A DNA stretch of 64,000 nucleotides from Ovis canadensis. Lineage: Eukaryota; Chordata; Mammalia; Artiodactyla; Bovidae. The position numbers and the translations under genes are program-made. Location of the stretch: assembly GCF_042477335.2 (NCBI RefSeq), contig NC_091247.1:231955001-232019000 (forward strand), written 5' to 3'. Position 1 is the stretch's first letter, and the number at the start of each line of letters is the position of its first letter. A model generated the notes under the pieces. It ran no database searches. It worked only from the letters and a program-made list of their open reading frames with translations, and was not told the DNA's origin. Shown piece by piece: positions 11,545-23,475 of this stretch.

Positions 11545-12375
11545 AAACTGGGGTCAGAAGGCTGGGCGTGTGGTTCAGGCTCTACAAGGCAGTTCACATC
11601 CTCCTAGTATCTCCCCTTGTCTGCCTAAGAAGCTCTTACATCTCAGGACACCTCTAACCAATACCGTCTTTTGGTGGGAGCTAGAGCTCAGCAGTGAATA
11701 TTTTCAGCCCAGAGAGACACAGCCTGTGCTTTAGACCATGGGAAACCCTCCCAGCTAGCCCCAGTCCATCCAAATCTCTCCTGTTCCTCAGATCCCATGG
11801 TCAACAGACAGTCCCCGAGTCTGTTCAGCAGCCCAGCTCCCACAGTGTCCAGAGCTGAGGCTCCTCCCTCCCCCGTGTCCCCTCGGCCCTGCACGATGAG
11901 CCCGCACTCCTGGGAATGGAGGGGCCCCTGTGCGCTTCTTCCGGGGCTGCTGCTGGGCCTTCCTTCTCCTCCAACCAGAGCAGGGAGCTGGGCTCTTCCA
12001 TGCCCATGAGTAGGGGGAGGAGGGGACGAGCGGTCAGTCCCTCCATCTCCTGCGGGCGGAGGCCCTGCGGGAGGAGGCGCTGGGGGCTGAGAGTGGGCTT
12101 GGCCTGTTCAGTGGTCAGGACTCAGGGCGCATTCGGGAAAGGCTGAACCTGCTGGGGAACGGTGACAATGTTGATGGTGACAAGCTGTGTCCATCTCTGT
12201 ACGAGCTGGTCCAGTTCACCAATTCTCTCAAAACTAACCCCCGTATATAAACACCCTTCCTCTGGCAACAGAGGGTGGGCTCAGTGTTTTCCAGGAAACT
12301 CCTCACTAACCTCTCGGAAACATTCTGAGAGAGTCTCTGATGATGCAACGAGCATCCGCTTTGGTTAGGAATCGA
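11545..12375 (+). repeat. Dispersed repeat, plus copy of an inverted pair
   Basis: Aligned by eye to the reverse complement of about 36650-37470. Matching islands include 'aaccaatacc', 'tattttcagcccagaga', 'cctgtgcttt', 'gttgatggtgacaa' and 'caggaaactcctcactaacc'. The order and spacing agree. A frame of about 70 codons ends with TAA at about 12248 and its 3' half also aligns in the other copy, so it is probably part of an old ERV or LTR rather than a host exon. The family is not identified. Confidence 0.55.
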
Positions 12376-13220
12376 CAAGGACTCACTGTTGGGCACATGG
12401 ATGTCCATGCTATGTAGCAGCCTCGATGGGAGGGGAGTTTGGGGGAGAAAGGACACACGTGTGTGTTTGGCTGAACAGTTCCCCTTGGTGTTCACTTGAA
12501 ACTGTCACAACACTGTTTGTTAACGGGCTACACCCTAAATACAAAGTGAAAGTTAAGAAACAAAACATGTGACCAAACACAAAAAGAAGACACTGGATGA
12601 TTTGAACGTTGGCTTCACAAGTGCATTTTGGTAATACAGAAAACCACAGTATTTTAGAATCCTAGTTTATGATTTAGATTCTATGATATTTAGGTGACTG
12701 ATCAATTGTTGAATACAGGCACTGGCAAAAATACAAGCTAAAGGCTAACCAGTTTTAGTATCATAAATGTCACCCTACAGTCTAAAGCTAGGCACATCTG
12801 TCTGTTCATCTGTCTCCCTCCCTCCAACTCCCTCTGTCTATGGTGTTAAGATTTGTGCCACCAGTGAGCTGGCTCCCGCTCTCCTGCAGCACACACCCTT
12901 CATTCTGTGGGAGAAGTGGTGACACGCGTGTACACTAGTGTCGGTGAGGAGGTGACGCTCGGTGACAGAAGGAAGGTGACTGGCGGGGGGCTCGGCCCGG
13001 CCTCGGCCTGGGGGCTCTGCCCGGACCCCCGCTCCCTGGTCCACTGCTGACCATAGCAGGGGCGGGAGAGGCCCGTGAGGGGCCCTGGCCAAGAACCTTC
13101 ATGCACGGCTCGCCATTTACATCGAGAGCGTGGAGTTTTTGCAAAGATCTTCAAATTTCTGTCTTTTTTCTGACTTCTTTAGTTTTCATTAGTCTTCTCA
13201 CCAGGGGTGTCGTTAACTAA
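12376..13220. other. Intergenic, no feature recognised
   Basis: An AT-leaning part is followed by a short GC-rich patch (about 12960-13080). No gene was recognised. Confidence 0.4.
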
Positions 13221-13385
13221 ATCAGCCTGTATATTATTAATATTAACATATATCATTGATATATAAAATTATATTAAAATAATAACAGTACATAACATTT
13301 AATATTTATTTACATTATATATGCATATGTTTATGTAGCATTATTTTATATTAACTTAAATCAATAAATATAAGTTGACTAGCAT
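13221..13385. repeat. AT-rich low-complexity tract
   Basis: Nearly pure A+T with repeated 'atatta' and 'atatat' words. Confidence 0.8.
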
Positions 13386-13559
13386 AGCAGTATGAGTATA
13401 TGTTACTCCTCAGAGGCAGACCTTTGCCTTTTATGCAGTCAATACTGCCTGCTGACCGTATTTTGTTTGCCAGAAAAAAAATGAACACTGAGGCCAGAGT
13501 GAAAAGTGAGGGGAAGACAGGCAGAGAAGACCCAACCTGAAATTACAGCGGAGGCGTAA

Positions 13560-14000
13560 TTAAGTCACTCAAGTGAAACAAGAAGTGCGTTCCTGAGACC
13601 AGCCTGAAGCGCACAGTCTTAGTGAGGGGAGCGGATGCGACTCAGCGCCGGCTCATTGGCACCTTCAGGGGTGGGCGAGCGGGAGGGAGCGTCCTCCGGG
13701 GGTCTCTCTGCGGCTCCTCCGCGGACCCGCTCGCCTCCCCAGGCTCTGCTGCGACCTTCCTGCTTTGCCGCCCGGAGGCCCGTTTCCTGCCCTCCGCTGT
13801 TCTCCTCCTACCCTCTCTCTGTCCTGGATTCTCTCGGCTGCTACCGGCCGGCTGGAGACACAGGCATCACAAGACCTTCCCTCCAGCCAGTGAGCTGTCC
13901 TCGCCCAGCCCTCCTCCTTGAGAGCTGGGTTAACGGGGTGCCTGGGGTTCATTACTGAGACTTTCCTTGCTTGCAGTTTCCTCCATTCGTGATGGTGGGA
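13560..14000. other. GC-rich patch, CpG-island-like
   Basis: CpG-containing GC-rich sequence at about 13640-13860 stands out from AT-rich flanks. No exon or known protein was recognised. Confidence 0.35.
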
Positions 14001-15530
14001 TGCGCAGGGCAACTGAAGACATTTCTGGATTTCCCTGAATGTGGATGCTACATGAACCTAGTTTGCTTATAGCAGAATCATGTGGTTCTAAAGAAAGATT
14101 TTTATATTCCTATTAAAACCACTGGAAAACCCCCAAACAGGAAACGGTGACACCTCAGAGTCATACTGTTACATGACAAAAGCAAGCTGTAAAACAACAC
14201 ACGTTATTTGTCTAAGGGAACTGAAAGTGAACCTATGTTATCTGCGTGTCAATAAATACACATTTGAAAATGTTTTTAAAAAGCTGGAGGAATATACATA
14301 AATGAACCACAGACACTTTGTCAGGATGAAAGAGAAATTCTGCTTTTACTCTAAATTATCCAGTTTCTTGGTGCACTTTTAACTCAGGAGGAACTTGAAC
14401 ATGAGTGTATATTGTTTGTATTTAGATAAACACTTTACATATGATTGTACAGAACCAGCTTATCATAAAAACCGAACCAATGTATTTCAGAGTCAAACAA
14501 GTGATGAGCTGCGCAGAGGAGAGTGAGCCTCTGCTGAAGGGTCAGAGACAGAATGAGCACACGAGCAGCACGCGCAGTGAAACGCTGGCTGCATGCCGCC
14601 GGCCCCTCCAGCCACTAGAGCATTCCTTGAGCACTTGCTGGGTTTAAGGCAGCCTGGACATCAGTTCCCTGCCCAAGGCAAGTCTGAATTCATGCCAGGC
14701 CCATAGTAAAGACATGTTCTCATTAGCATCTCTCAGAGGTAGAAAATGTACGCTTTATTCTCTAAACGTATTCTGGCCTGCTCTATAATGGATCGTTCCA
14801 CTAAAAACAAAACTCTCAAGCCAACATTAAAAACCACCTTTTCGGTGTACCTGAAAGCTTTTGCCATTTTAGAGCTTTCTCTTTTTCTGTCATCTCTTAA
14901 ACACATGTAAAATAAATACAGTCAAGTCCCCAGCAGGAGGGGCTACTCAGGGAGCTCTGGGCCTCAGTCGTTTCTAGGAATGAAAGTGGCAAAGAGCATT
15001 TTTGCTCCAGAACTCTAAAGGCATTTTGGTGTTGGACAATCAGGACCGGTGGAAAGCATATGATAGCCTGATGCTGTTTTTCCATCTGCCACAGTTCAGT
15101 GATTTTCAATATCTTACTTTCTGTAACCAAATATTGAGAGTGCTCAGGAGAGAGCATACATATAACTACACAACTCGTTATAAATAGCATATAAGTAGAA
15201 AGTATAGTTAGATGTGAGTAGTTCCTGTGGCTCTCAGTCCATAAGGCTGACTCCCTTCCTCGGGCAGCTCTACAGATTGGACAGTAGGTGGCGCCTTCAG
15301 CCTGTTTGGAAAGCAGTTCCCGGGGCTTTGGCTCGTTCACTTGCTTTTTAACTGTTTCCGCACTATTGCACAGAAAACAAAGTAATGCGCTGCCTAAGCC
15401 TATGAAGTCCCGATCAACGTCACGGGAGCAACTCCAGAAGAACACAAAGCCACATAACTGGATCTGTCGGAAGCACTGACAAATATCCGCAGGAAAGACT
15501 CCACCTCTCCGTGATTCCGAACTGAAAAAA
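14001..15530. other. Intergenic, with a possible old L1 fragment
   Basis: The stretch around 14200-14370 ('aaaaagctggaggaatatac') resembles degenerate L1 3' sequence. Otherwise nothing was recognised. The minus-strand open frame at 14897-15445 has no domain that I know. Confidence 0.35.
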
Positions 15531-15657
15531 GAAAGTGAAAGTCACTCAGGCGTGTCCGACTCTGCGATCCCTTAGACTGGAGCCCACCAGGCTCCTCTGC
15601 CCATGGAATTCTCCAGGCAAGAATACTGGAGTGAGTTGCCATTCCCTTCTCTAGGGA
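15531..15657 (-). repeat. Bov-tA SINE, 3' part
   Basis: Contains the Bov-A core on the minus strand ('cagtattcttgcctggagaa'-like, 'gtcggacacg'-like), without the tRNA head. Confidence 0.85.
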
Positions 15658-15871
15658 GCCGGCCCAACCCAAATTGTCCAGTGATGAAACGCTGTTAGGG
15701 TTTGTGTCACGGATGCCCTTTGCTGCTTTGATTCCTGGAATGACAGAATCCCAGGCCAGCCTGGGACCCACCCCAAAGTAGTTTGTGTCCTGTAACCCTG
15801 GTCAGACAGTTTAGTTCGGTTTTCTTGTTTGGAAACAATTTGACCTAGCTGCTCACAAGCGAAAAGCAAAC

Positions 15872-16391
15872 TGTTGCAGGAAGACGAACCCCTTCCAGGG
15901 CCCGAAACTGGGCTCTTCTCTAACACTCGAAAATGAATTGTCCGAGACACTTGTGCTGACAAAGCAAGAGATTTTATTGGGAAAGGGCACCGGGGTGGAG
16001 AGCAGTAGGGTGAGGGAACCCAGGAGAACTGCTCTCCCATGTGGCTTGCAGTCTCGGGTTTTATGCTAATGAGATTAGTTTCTGGGTGGTCTTTGGCCAA
16101 TCATTCTAATTCAGGGCCTTTCCTGGTGGCCTTTGGCCAATCATTCTAATTCAGGGCCTTTCCTGGTGGCCCACGCATCCTCAGCCAAGATGGGTGGTAG
16201 CGAGAGGGATTCTGGGAAGTGGACGGACAGGCGGTGTCTCCTTTCGACCTTTCCCGAACTCTTCCGGTTGGTGGTGGCTGATTAGTTCTGCGTTCCTCAT
16301 CAGGCCCTCCTGTCATAAAACAACTCATGCAAATGGTTACTATGGTGCCTGGCCTGGGTGGGCGGTCTCAATCAGTGGGCTTCCCCTAACA
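15872..16391 (-). mobile_element. Solo LTR of a class I-type ERV
   Basis: 520 bp starting TGTTGC and ending CTAACA, flanked by the 4-bp duplication AAAC at 15868-15871 and 16392-16395. Short duplications of 4-5 bp are typical of gammaretrovirus-like elements. AATAAA is seen as TTTATT at 15973-15978. The same LTR family occurs at 33604-34087 and, truncated, at 52019-52233. No internal genes remain. It contains a perfect 40-bp tandem duplication (16091-16130 and 16131-16170). Confidence 0.85.
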
Positions 16392-16395
16392 AAAC

Positions 16396-18146
16396 TGCTA
16401 GACCTTAAAATGTCCCAGTAGAGTACAGTCAAATGCTCCTGATTCTAGGTACTTCACAGGGTGCTTTTAAGCCTTGTCAGCCAACAGCTTCTCTTGATTC
16501 TGAAAGCTGGGTTTTCTAGGGACCGGCAGCAGTGGAAGTGTGATGAAATCACCGCAGCGGTGTTGTGCTTCAAAGCACAGGATCTGGACAGACTAGGAAC
16601 AAGGATAAAATATTCTGAAGGGGTGAGTCCAGGGCATTTACTCTTATCTGAACGAGTTTGTGCACAGATGCATTTTAGGCATCACTTCAGGGAGGCCACA
16701 GGCTCCCTGGGCTCTCCAAGTCCCTCAGGTGAAGAGCTCCTGGACCGGGAGTGAAAGAAAGCAAAGGCAGCCCTTCCATCATCCCCATTCCGACCTCGGG
16801 TCCCATCACATTCCGACCCCTGGGCCCGTGAGGGGGCCGGTGGCCGCTCAGCGCGCTCTCCCAGCCGCTCGGCCCCAGAGGAGTGACCGGAGCAGGCCTG
16901 CCCCGTGGCGCCGCGGCTGCCTGCCTGCTGCCGGCTCGGTGAGAAGGCCCATGGAGGTCTAGGAAAAGCAAAGGGGCGCCCCTCTCAGCAGAGCAGCCCC
17001 GAGCACAGGGAGTTAAAGGAACAGGAAGCAGGGTTAGGTCAGGGAAGGACCCCTTTGTGCCGCGCTGATAAGGGAGTGGCTGAGGCTTCCCTCCCCGCAC
17101 ACGCGGCTCCACCTCTGCAGGCTCTTCCAGCTTGCCTCCGTGAGAGGCGGCCCCTTGTCAGAAGGCAGATCTTTCTATCACCAGTAAACTGTCTTCTCCC
17201 TGCTGTCAGCCCTGTAATCTGGCACTAGATGCTCCTGTTCCACTGGCTGCTAACACTTCTCTAAAAGGAGATCTAACTGTCAAAGTTCAAAATTCCAGGG
17301 GTCTGTGGAGTCCCGCCACCAATCCACCCCTAGAGTTGTGTTTGAATCAGGTAAAAACGCTCATTACAGGCTTAGCATTGAGGATACTAAAGTGAGAACA
17401 TGAGTGAATTAGAACTTTTGGAAAGTCTGATTTTAAAAGTATTTGTTTATCTTTAGTCCTGTAAGACAATTTTACTCTTGCTTATCTTGTCTGAGGAATA
17501 AACATGGAAAGATGCTGAACAAAAGCTACAAAATTTAAGATTTGAAGAAGGGAACTAAAAGAGAATGGGTCTCATGAAGAGTAACACCTTTCAGACGGAG
17601 AAGCTGAGAGGAGAAAGAAATTGATTTAAGAAGAGATCTTACCATTAGAGCTGAGGCCATCTGCCATTTCGTCACATTTACTTTCCTGCATGCAAGGTCA
17701 CCTTGTACAGACTCCTACAGACGCACAATACAGCTGCCATCTCCACTGACACGCAGAGGGGCCGCCGCTTCAGACCGCCTTGTGGGGCACTCAGGATGCT
17801 CAGGACTCTGTCCTATGTGTCCCTGGGAAGTGACTCCCAGGAGGTCCAGCCACTGAGCCGAGTTCCACTCTGTTTTCAAACAGCCCTTTAAATCCCTGGG
17901 GCCAGCGCTCCTCTCTCTCACCACATAAAACGTCCCCCGTGAGTCACTGCTCCTCATCAACATGGCGGCTGGTTTCATAATCAGTCTTAAGATATGGTCA
18001 CCTGATTCTATTATTTTTTATTATGCTAAAGTCAGTCAAGTGTTTTATATCTTTTTGGCATATTAATATGTTAGATTCAGAGAAATGATTCAAGTATAAA
18101 GTCAAATGCTTATCCTCCTATGCACATGAAGTAGATAAATATAATC
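16396..18146. other. Intergenic, with a GC-rich patch at 16790-17110
   Basis: No gene was recognised. Open frames in the GC-rich patch lack known domains. Confidence 0.35.
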
Positions 18147-18238
18147 TCTGGGAGATGGTGAAGGACAGGGAGGCCTGGGGTGCTGCAGTCCATGGGGTCG
18201 CGAGAGTTGGACCTGACTCAGCGGCTGCACAATGATGA
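18147..18238 (+). repeat. BovB 3' end fragment
   Basis: 'ggtgaaggacagggaggcct' followed by 'tgcagtccatggggtcgcga' matches the 3' tail of the BovB element at 48345-48426 in this window. Confidence 0.8.
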
Positions 18239-18503
18239 ACTATTGTCTCAGCTGATAATGAATGCCCAGTGCATAGGGGAAAGTGGGAGAAAAGGATTTT
18301 AAGAAATGGATCAAGCTTAGCTAATGAAATTAGCAGTTGCAAATGTTGTTTGAGGGAAGAACATAGTGAATTATGAATTAGGAATTTTCATCTTATGTGA
18401 AAGGAAAAAAGCAAAAGTCACAGAACATTCTCATGAGGAGACATATTTATTTATTTAGAAACTGCTTATTTTCTGTCAACCAATTTCCATTTTATGAGTT
18501 TGT

Positions 18504-18860
18504 GGGGTTTCCATAATGGCTCAGGGTAAAGAATCCTGCCAATGCAGGAGACACGAGTTCAATCCCTGGTCCAGGAAGATCCCACGTGCCTCAGAGGAGC
18601 TAAGGCTGTAAACCACAACCACCGAGCCTGTGCTCCACAGCCTGGGGGCCACAGCCACTGAGCCCACGCTCTGCCACCGCTGAAGCGTGGGGGCCCTGGG
18701 GCCCACGCTCCATAGCAAGGGAAGCTGCTGCAATGAGAAGGCCAGGCACCAGAACCAGAGAATGTGCCCTGCTCACCACAAGCAGAGCAAAGCCTGTGCA
18801 GCAGCAAGGACCCAGCAAGAACCCAGCACAGCCCCCACCCAAGAAAAGAGCCTGGGAAAG
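18504..18860 (+). repeat. tRNA-derived SINE (CHR-type)
   Basis: The tRNA-like head ('tggctcagggtaaagaatcc') and B-box area ('gagttcaatccctggtcc') are followed by a CHR-type body. The body contains internally repeated 'cacagcc' and 'gagcc' words and ends with 'aaggacccagcaagaaccca'. Confidence 0.75.
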
Positions 18861-18899
18861 AAGAGCTGAAGCCCACGCAGTGCTCTGCCTACCCGTCCA

Positions 18900-19640
18900 G
18901 TGGCCTGAGCAGTGGGCGCTGCAGGCCGGCCTTCAGGGGGAGCTGCGGAGCAGGCGGCGAGCTCGCGGCCCGCCTGTGGACTAGGCCGCCCCGCAGACCC
19001 AGCAGCCTTGCACTCAGGCGCTGAAGTGGCCCATTCACGGTGACGCCCTCCTTGCTCAGAGCGGCTCAGCTGCCCCCTGCTCTCCCCTTTTAATCTCTTC
19101 AGAATCTGCAGACGTGGAGATCAGGCACGACCTCCCAGGAGTGTTCACAGGAAACGGTGCCGCGCACGGGCAGAACTTCTCTGCGAGCATCCGCCAAGTC
19201 AGAGCCACCGACTGAGCTCCCTGGTTGCCGGGAATGGGTGGTCTCCAGAGCGCAGAGGAGAGCGCGTGTCACACAGACCGATGGTAAGAAGTTCACAGGC
19301 ATGCCTCTGGGAGAGGCTGGCGGTCAGCCTTGGGATCGGAACCAGCAGGAGTCTTGGCTCCTGGAAGCTGCCTGGGTCTGGGGAGCGGAGGCTCCAGGAG
19401 GGAAGCGGCCGAGCAGAGGAGCGGCGGCAGCAAAGCAGCTCGGCTCGCTGGCGAGGGTTCCTGGAGGACGCAGCAGGGACAGCGGCTGGGGTTTCAGGGG
19501 CAACGGCGGCATGAGCTGCCCACAGAAGCTTCTCGCAGGTTCTCTTCGGATCCCTAATGCAGGCGCCGCCACTGTTCCCTCCGTAGATGTACTGCTCCCC
19601 TGGGAAGTAAAGGTCGGTGCCGCCTAAGTGGGCTCCTGCT
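18900..19640. other. GC-rich stretch with unrecognised open frames
   Basis: A forward frame at 19157-19627 (156 codons) crosses it, and 'gatggtaagaag' at about 19280 could be a splice donor. I recognise no protein and find no paralogous copy to test conservation, so this stays a non-gene annotation. Confidence 0.3.
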
Positions 19641-20049
19641 GCAGGACCGTGATGACGCCGGCCTTCGTTTGCCGGACAGCAAGGACCCAGGAGAGCGTAG
19701 AAGATTCACTTCAAGTTATGACAAGAATCCAGACAGTGCCGAATGGACCGCTGTCTGGGTAGCGCGGGAAAAGCCTGAGCAGATGTTTTAGAGAAGCCAG
19801 ATAGTAAAACAAACCTGACTTTCATTCAGTTTGTAGAAATAAAGCTGTGAGTTTTATTCTTTAGAGGTTTAAAATTTTTGTAATGTCTTGGCATTTCTGA
19901 GAAACTTGTAACACATGTGCAAGGTTCAAGAACTAGAAATATAAAATAGCTCACATTGCATTGTTCTTCCTACCCCCTCCCTTCTTGTCAAGGCCCTGCT
20001 GCTTCCACAGTCAGCCACGTGTTTTGTTCTCAGGAATACCTTCCAGGGG

Positions 20050-20217
20050 TTTATTTTATTTTTTTCCCTAAGTATTTATTTGGCTGTGCCTGCGGGACCT
20101 TTTCCATGGGAGCTCTTAGCTGTGACATGTGGGTCCTAGTTTCCTGACAAGGGGTTGAACTCAGGCCCCTACAATGAGAGTGCGGAGTCTTAGCCCCTGG
20201 ATCAGGAGAGATGCCCC
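20050..20217 (-). repeat. tRNA-derived SINE (CHR-type), antisense
   Basis: Reverse-strand SINE with an A/T-rich tail on the left ('tatttatttggctgtgcc') and tRNA-like end on the right ('ttagcccctggatcaggag'). Confidence 0.75.
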
Positions 20218-20264
20218 AGAGTGTCATTTTATGTAAGCACAAGCAACTGTGAATATCTGTTTCT

Positions 20265-20478
20265 TCACTCCCCGTGGTGGTGCTAGTGGTAAAGAACCCA
20301 CCTCCCTGTGCAGGAGACATAAGAGACTCAGGTTCAATCCCTGGGTCTGGAAGATCCTCTGGAACAGGACTTGGGAAACCACCGTAGCATCCCTGCCTGG
20401 AGAATCGAGTGGGCAGAGGAGCCCAGTGGGCCACAGTCCACGGTGTCACACAGTGTCGGGCAGGACTGAGTGACTGAG
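20265..20478 (+). repeat. Bov-tA SINE
   Basis: tRNA-derived head with a B-box-like 'aggttcaatccctggg', then the Bov-A core ending 'ggactgagtgactgagga'. Confidence 0.85.
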
Positions 20479-20869
20479 GACACCGCATTTAAAGCCATGA
20501 ACGGTAGCATACTGAGCACAGAGCTTTATGGTGTCTTGCTTATACTCAGCTGACAATATCATGGGGAATAGTCTCTCTTGGGACACTGTTTTGCACAAAC
20601 CAGTCCACTGAATAGATGATGTACTATAATACACTTTACTGGTCCACACTGGAATAAATACTAATATAAAATGACATCTTGATATCACAATAAGCAATGT
20701 AATGCAAAACCTTAGCCTAATTTATTCCATTGCAGGAAAATGTATAAATTTCTAAGGCGTTAGGAATTTCTACAAATCTAATGGATTTGTAGCCTGAAGT
20801 ATTTCTAACTGAAATATAGCATGTGATAGGATGTCGCTGGTAAACTAGCACGTTGCTGGATTCCCCCCG

Positions 20870-21590
20870 CCCCCCGCCCCCCGAGGAGCTATGCAATGAT
20901 CACTTCTCTTTCCCTGAGACTCGACCTCTCCTCCCCCAGGTTTCTCCCTGATCTGTTTTTAGAAACACTCTCCACCCTCTTCTCCGCTTGGGACTTCCCT
21001 ATCGTCTGCTCTTCTCAGCACTGTCCTTCATTCGCCGCCCGCATCGCCTGGCCTGGTCTCTCCCTGCGGTCTCAGCATTGCCCAGCATCGCTGCCCCCAC
21101 TGCCCTGGAGACTGTATCCATGCGGCCAGATAGGTGGTTGAGTGTAGAAAAATGGTTCATGGATGATATTGAATCACTGAGCCTGGATGAGAAGGAGACA
21201 TCCACAGGGGAGTTCAAGGTAGCGGGGGAAGAAGGAGAATTTAGGTTTTATCTGTGGTCTTCATTCAGGGGAAGATGCTACAGGGCCCACACCAGGGAAG
21301 AAGGAGTCAGAGTCAGAGGTAAATACTTGGGAGGTGGTGCCCAGAAATTCCAGCAGGAACTCTGAAGAGAAGAGTGAGGGGGAGAGCCTGCTGTGAAGCT
21401 GCTGTATGTTGGGCAGGGCACACACGGGGCAGCAGAGAAAGAAGCAGGAAAGTAATGACAGGCTTCCCAAGGGAAGGGGAGGGCGTCACGGTGACCGTGA
21501 TGTGCATATAATTATACATGTCACAGAGAGACGAGGGAGAGTGGAAAGAGCCAGCGAGAGGGGAGCGTGGGCGCAATCAATACATCCTGT
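20870..21590. other. Intergenic, no gene recognised
   Basis: It begins with a C-rich run near 20865-20882. The forward frame at 20988-21365 has no recognisable domain. Confidence 0.4.
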
Positions 21591-21597
21591 ACGTTGT

Positions 21598-21861
21598 TGG
21601 AGAAGGCAATGGCACCCCACTCCCGTACTCTTGCCTGGAGAATCCCATGGATGGAGGAGCCTGGTAGGCTGCAGTCCATGGGGTCGCTAAGAGTCAGACG
21701 CGACTGAGCAACTTCAGTTTCCCTTTTCACTTTCATGCATTGGAGAAGGAAATGGCAACCCACTCCAGTGTTCTTGCCTGGAGAATCCCAGGGACGGGGG
21801 AGCCTGGTGGGCTGCCGTCTCTGGGGTCGCACAGAGTCAGACATGACTGAAGCGACTTAAA
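21598..21861 (+). repeat. Bov-A2 SINE with target-site duplication
   Basis: Dimeric Bov-A2 flanked by TGTACGTTGT (21588-21597) and TGTACATTGT (21862-21871), one mismatch. Confidence 0.95.
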
Positions 21862-22306
21862 TGTACATTGTTTCATGAGAGGCCAAGAGCAGAGGCCAAG
21901 AGAGAGGCTGAGCCAGAGCGCAGGACACAACCAAGGAGACATAAAACTTGATAAATAAAAACATAGGTGTTCAAATCAAGATTGTGTTAAAACGCTCTTG
22001 TAAGGAATACAATTGGGATTTTAAGGAACTCCTTTTAGGGAATATGGAAATAGAGTGCAGGTGAGATGATATGAATTTTTAGATGAGGATTCACAAGGAT
22101 GACTGCCCTGCCTAGAGAGTGGCACCACCAGAAGCAGCTCTGCGCCGAGGTGAGCCGGGAGATGGCTCAGCACAGTGGGGGAGACACTGGTCGATGGAGA
22201 CTCTGGGCCTTCCCGGGAGGAGGGGTTCCTGCAGACCCCATACGTCGGGGTGCTGAGAACATCGGGCAGGAGTTACCTGCGCCACTGGGAGTCACTGTAC
22301 TTGGAG

Positions 22307-22595
22307 GATGTTTGCTTAAATATAGTTCCATTTCTTTCTGGCCGCACGGGGCCTTCCTTGCTGCTTGCAGGCTCTCCCTACTGCAGAGAGCAGGGCCTGC
22401 GCTCTAGTTGCGGTGGTTGGGCTTCCCACTTTGGTGGCTCTCTTGCTGTGGAGCGCTGGGCTCTAGAATGCCTGGGCTCAGTATTTACAGCTTCATTTCT
22501 CTGTGGCACGTGGGATCTTCTGGGGACCAGAGATCGAACCAGTGTCCCCTGCACTGCAAGGTAGATGCTTAACCGCTGGACCGCCAGGGCAGCCC
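22307..22595 (-). repeat. tRNA-derived SINE (CHR-type) with target-site duplication
   Basis: Antisense SINE ending 'ggaccgccagggcagcc'. It is flanked by CTGTACTTGGAG (22295-22306) and CTGTACTTGAAG (22596-22607), one mismatch. Confidence 0.9.
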
Positions 22596-23070
22596 CTGTA
22601 CTTGAAGTTTTCACTGGAGCTACCTAAGTCCTGATAAACGTGACCCCAGCAAAAGGGGGAAGGAGAGTGAGCGCACGGCCTGCCTTCCACCGCAGGGAGC
22701 CTGCTGGGTCCGCACAGACCCCTTTCCGTTTCTGAACCGCACTTGCCATTTACTCACTTCCTTTTCTCCACCTAAAAAACACACTCTCTTAAATTCTCCA
22801 AGCAATCTTCCCGGTGGCTTTCTTCCATGGAAGCAGAATTTCTAGGCAAAAGAGTCTATGCAATCTTTCTATGTGAGTATCAGAAGAAGGTGAACATTTT
22901 CTTTGGGGTAACGGTTCTGGAAATTCAGAATTAAATATGTTTCAGCTCGCATTGGCCTAACGACTGTACCTGGCCCAGCTTCCTGCATCTTAGCCGGCTC
23001 ACTGGTGTCATTAAGGCCCCGGGGTCTCTCTGGCCCCTCAGCCACGGCATCCACCTCCTACAGCAAGGCG

Positions 23071-23089
23071 AAAAAAAAAAAAAAAAAAA
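23071..23089. repeat. (A)19 homopolymer
   Basis: An uninterrupted A run. Confidence 0.9.
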
Positions 23090-23346
23090 GGCTCTCTGGC
23101 ACCATTAAGACCCCTGCTGACTGCAGATCCTGTGACCTTGCTGGTGCCTTGACTTACTGCAGCTTCCTAAGTCCTTACCTAGGATTTGTTGGCATAAAGT
23201 TCAACCAGGAAAAACAAAACAAAACCTGTTTTAGTGTGTCTCTTGATATTTGGTTTTGCTTTTACATTTGCAAGAGCAAAACAGAGAAAATGAAGCAGAA
23301 GATACTTTCAAACATATGGTTAACGGATTTAGAATTACTGATTCAA

Positions 23347-23475
23347 AGTGAAAGTGAAAGTGAAGTCGCTCAGTCATGTCTGACTCTGCGACCCGTGGAC
23401 TGTAGCCCACCAAGCTCCTCTGTCCATGGGATCCTCCAGGCAAGAATACTGGAGTGGGTTGCCATTCCCTTCTCC
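23347..23475 (-). repeat. Bov-tA SINE, 3' part
   Basis: Minus-strand Bov-A core with 'gaatactggagtgggttgcc' (plus-strand reading) and a short GTGAAA repeat at the tail. Confidence 0.85.

Larger units (their letters stand above)
19790..23346. repeat. Upstream part (D) of the large duplicated unit
   Basis: Three separated islands align in order with 51060-51905. They are 19790-19870 (near 51070-51190), 20530-20650 (near 51420-51570) and 23160-23346 (near 51725-51905). Shared words include 'tagatgatgtact'-like and 'agtgtgtctcttgatattt'-like segments. SINE insertions at 20050-22595 explain the greater length here. Together with unit A it implies an ancestral unit from about 19.8 to 31.3 kb. Confidence 0.65.

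Noticed and set aside
12037-12248. Frame of about 70 codons considered as a host exon
   Set aside because: Its end aligns with a second, frame-broken copy at 36.7 kb in inverse orientation, which fits a dispersed repeat better. Kept as a finding to test.
19157-19627. 156-codon frame with a possible splice donor at about 19280
   Set aside because: No recognisable protein and no conserved copy in the window. Kept only as a GC-rich stretch.
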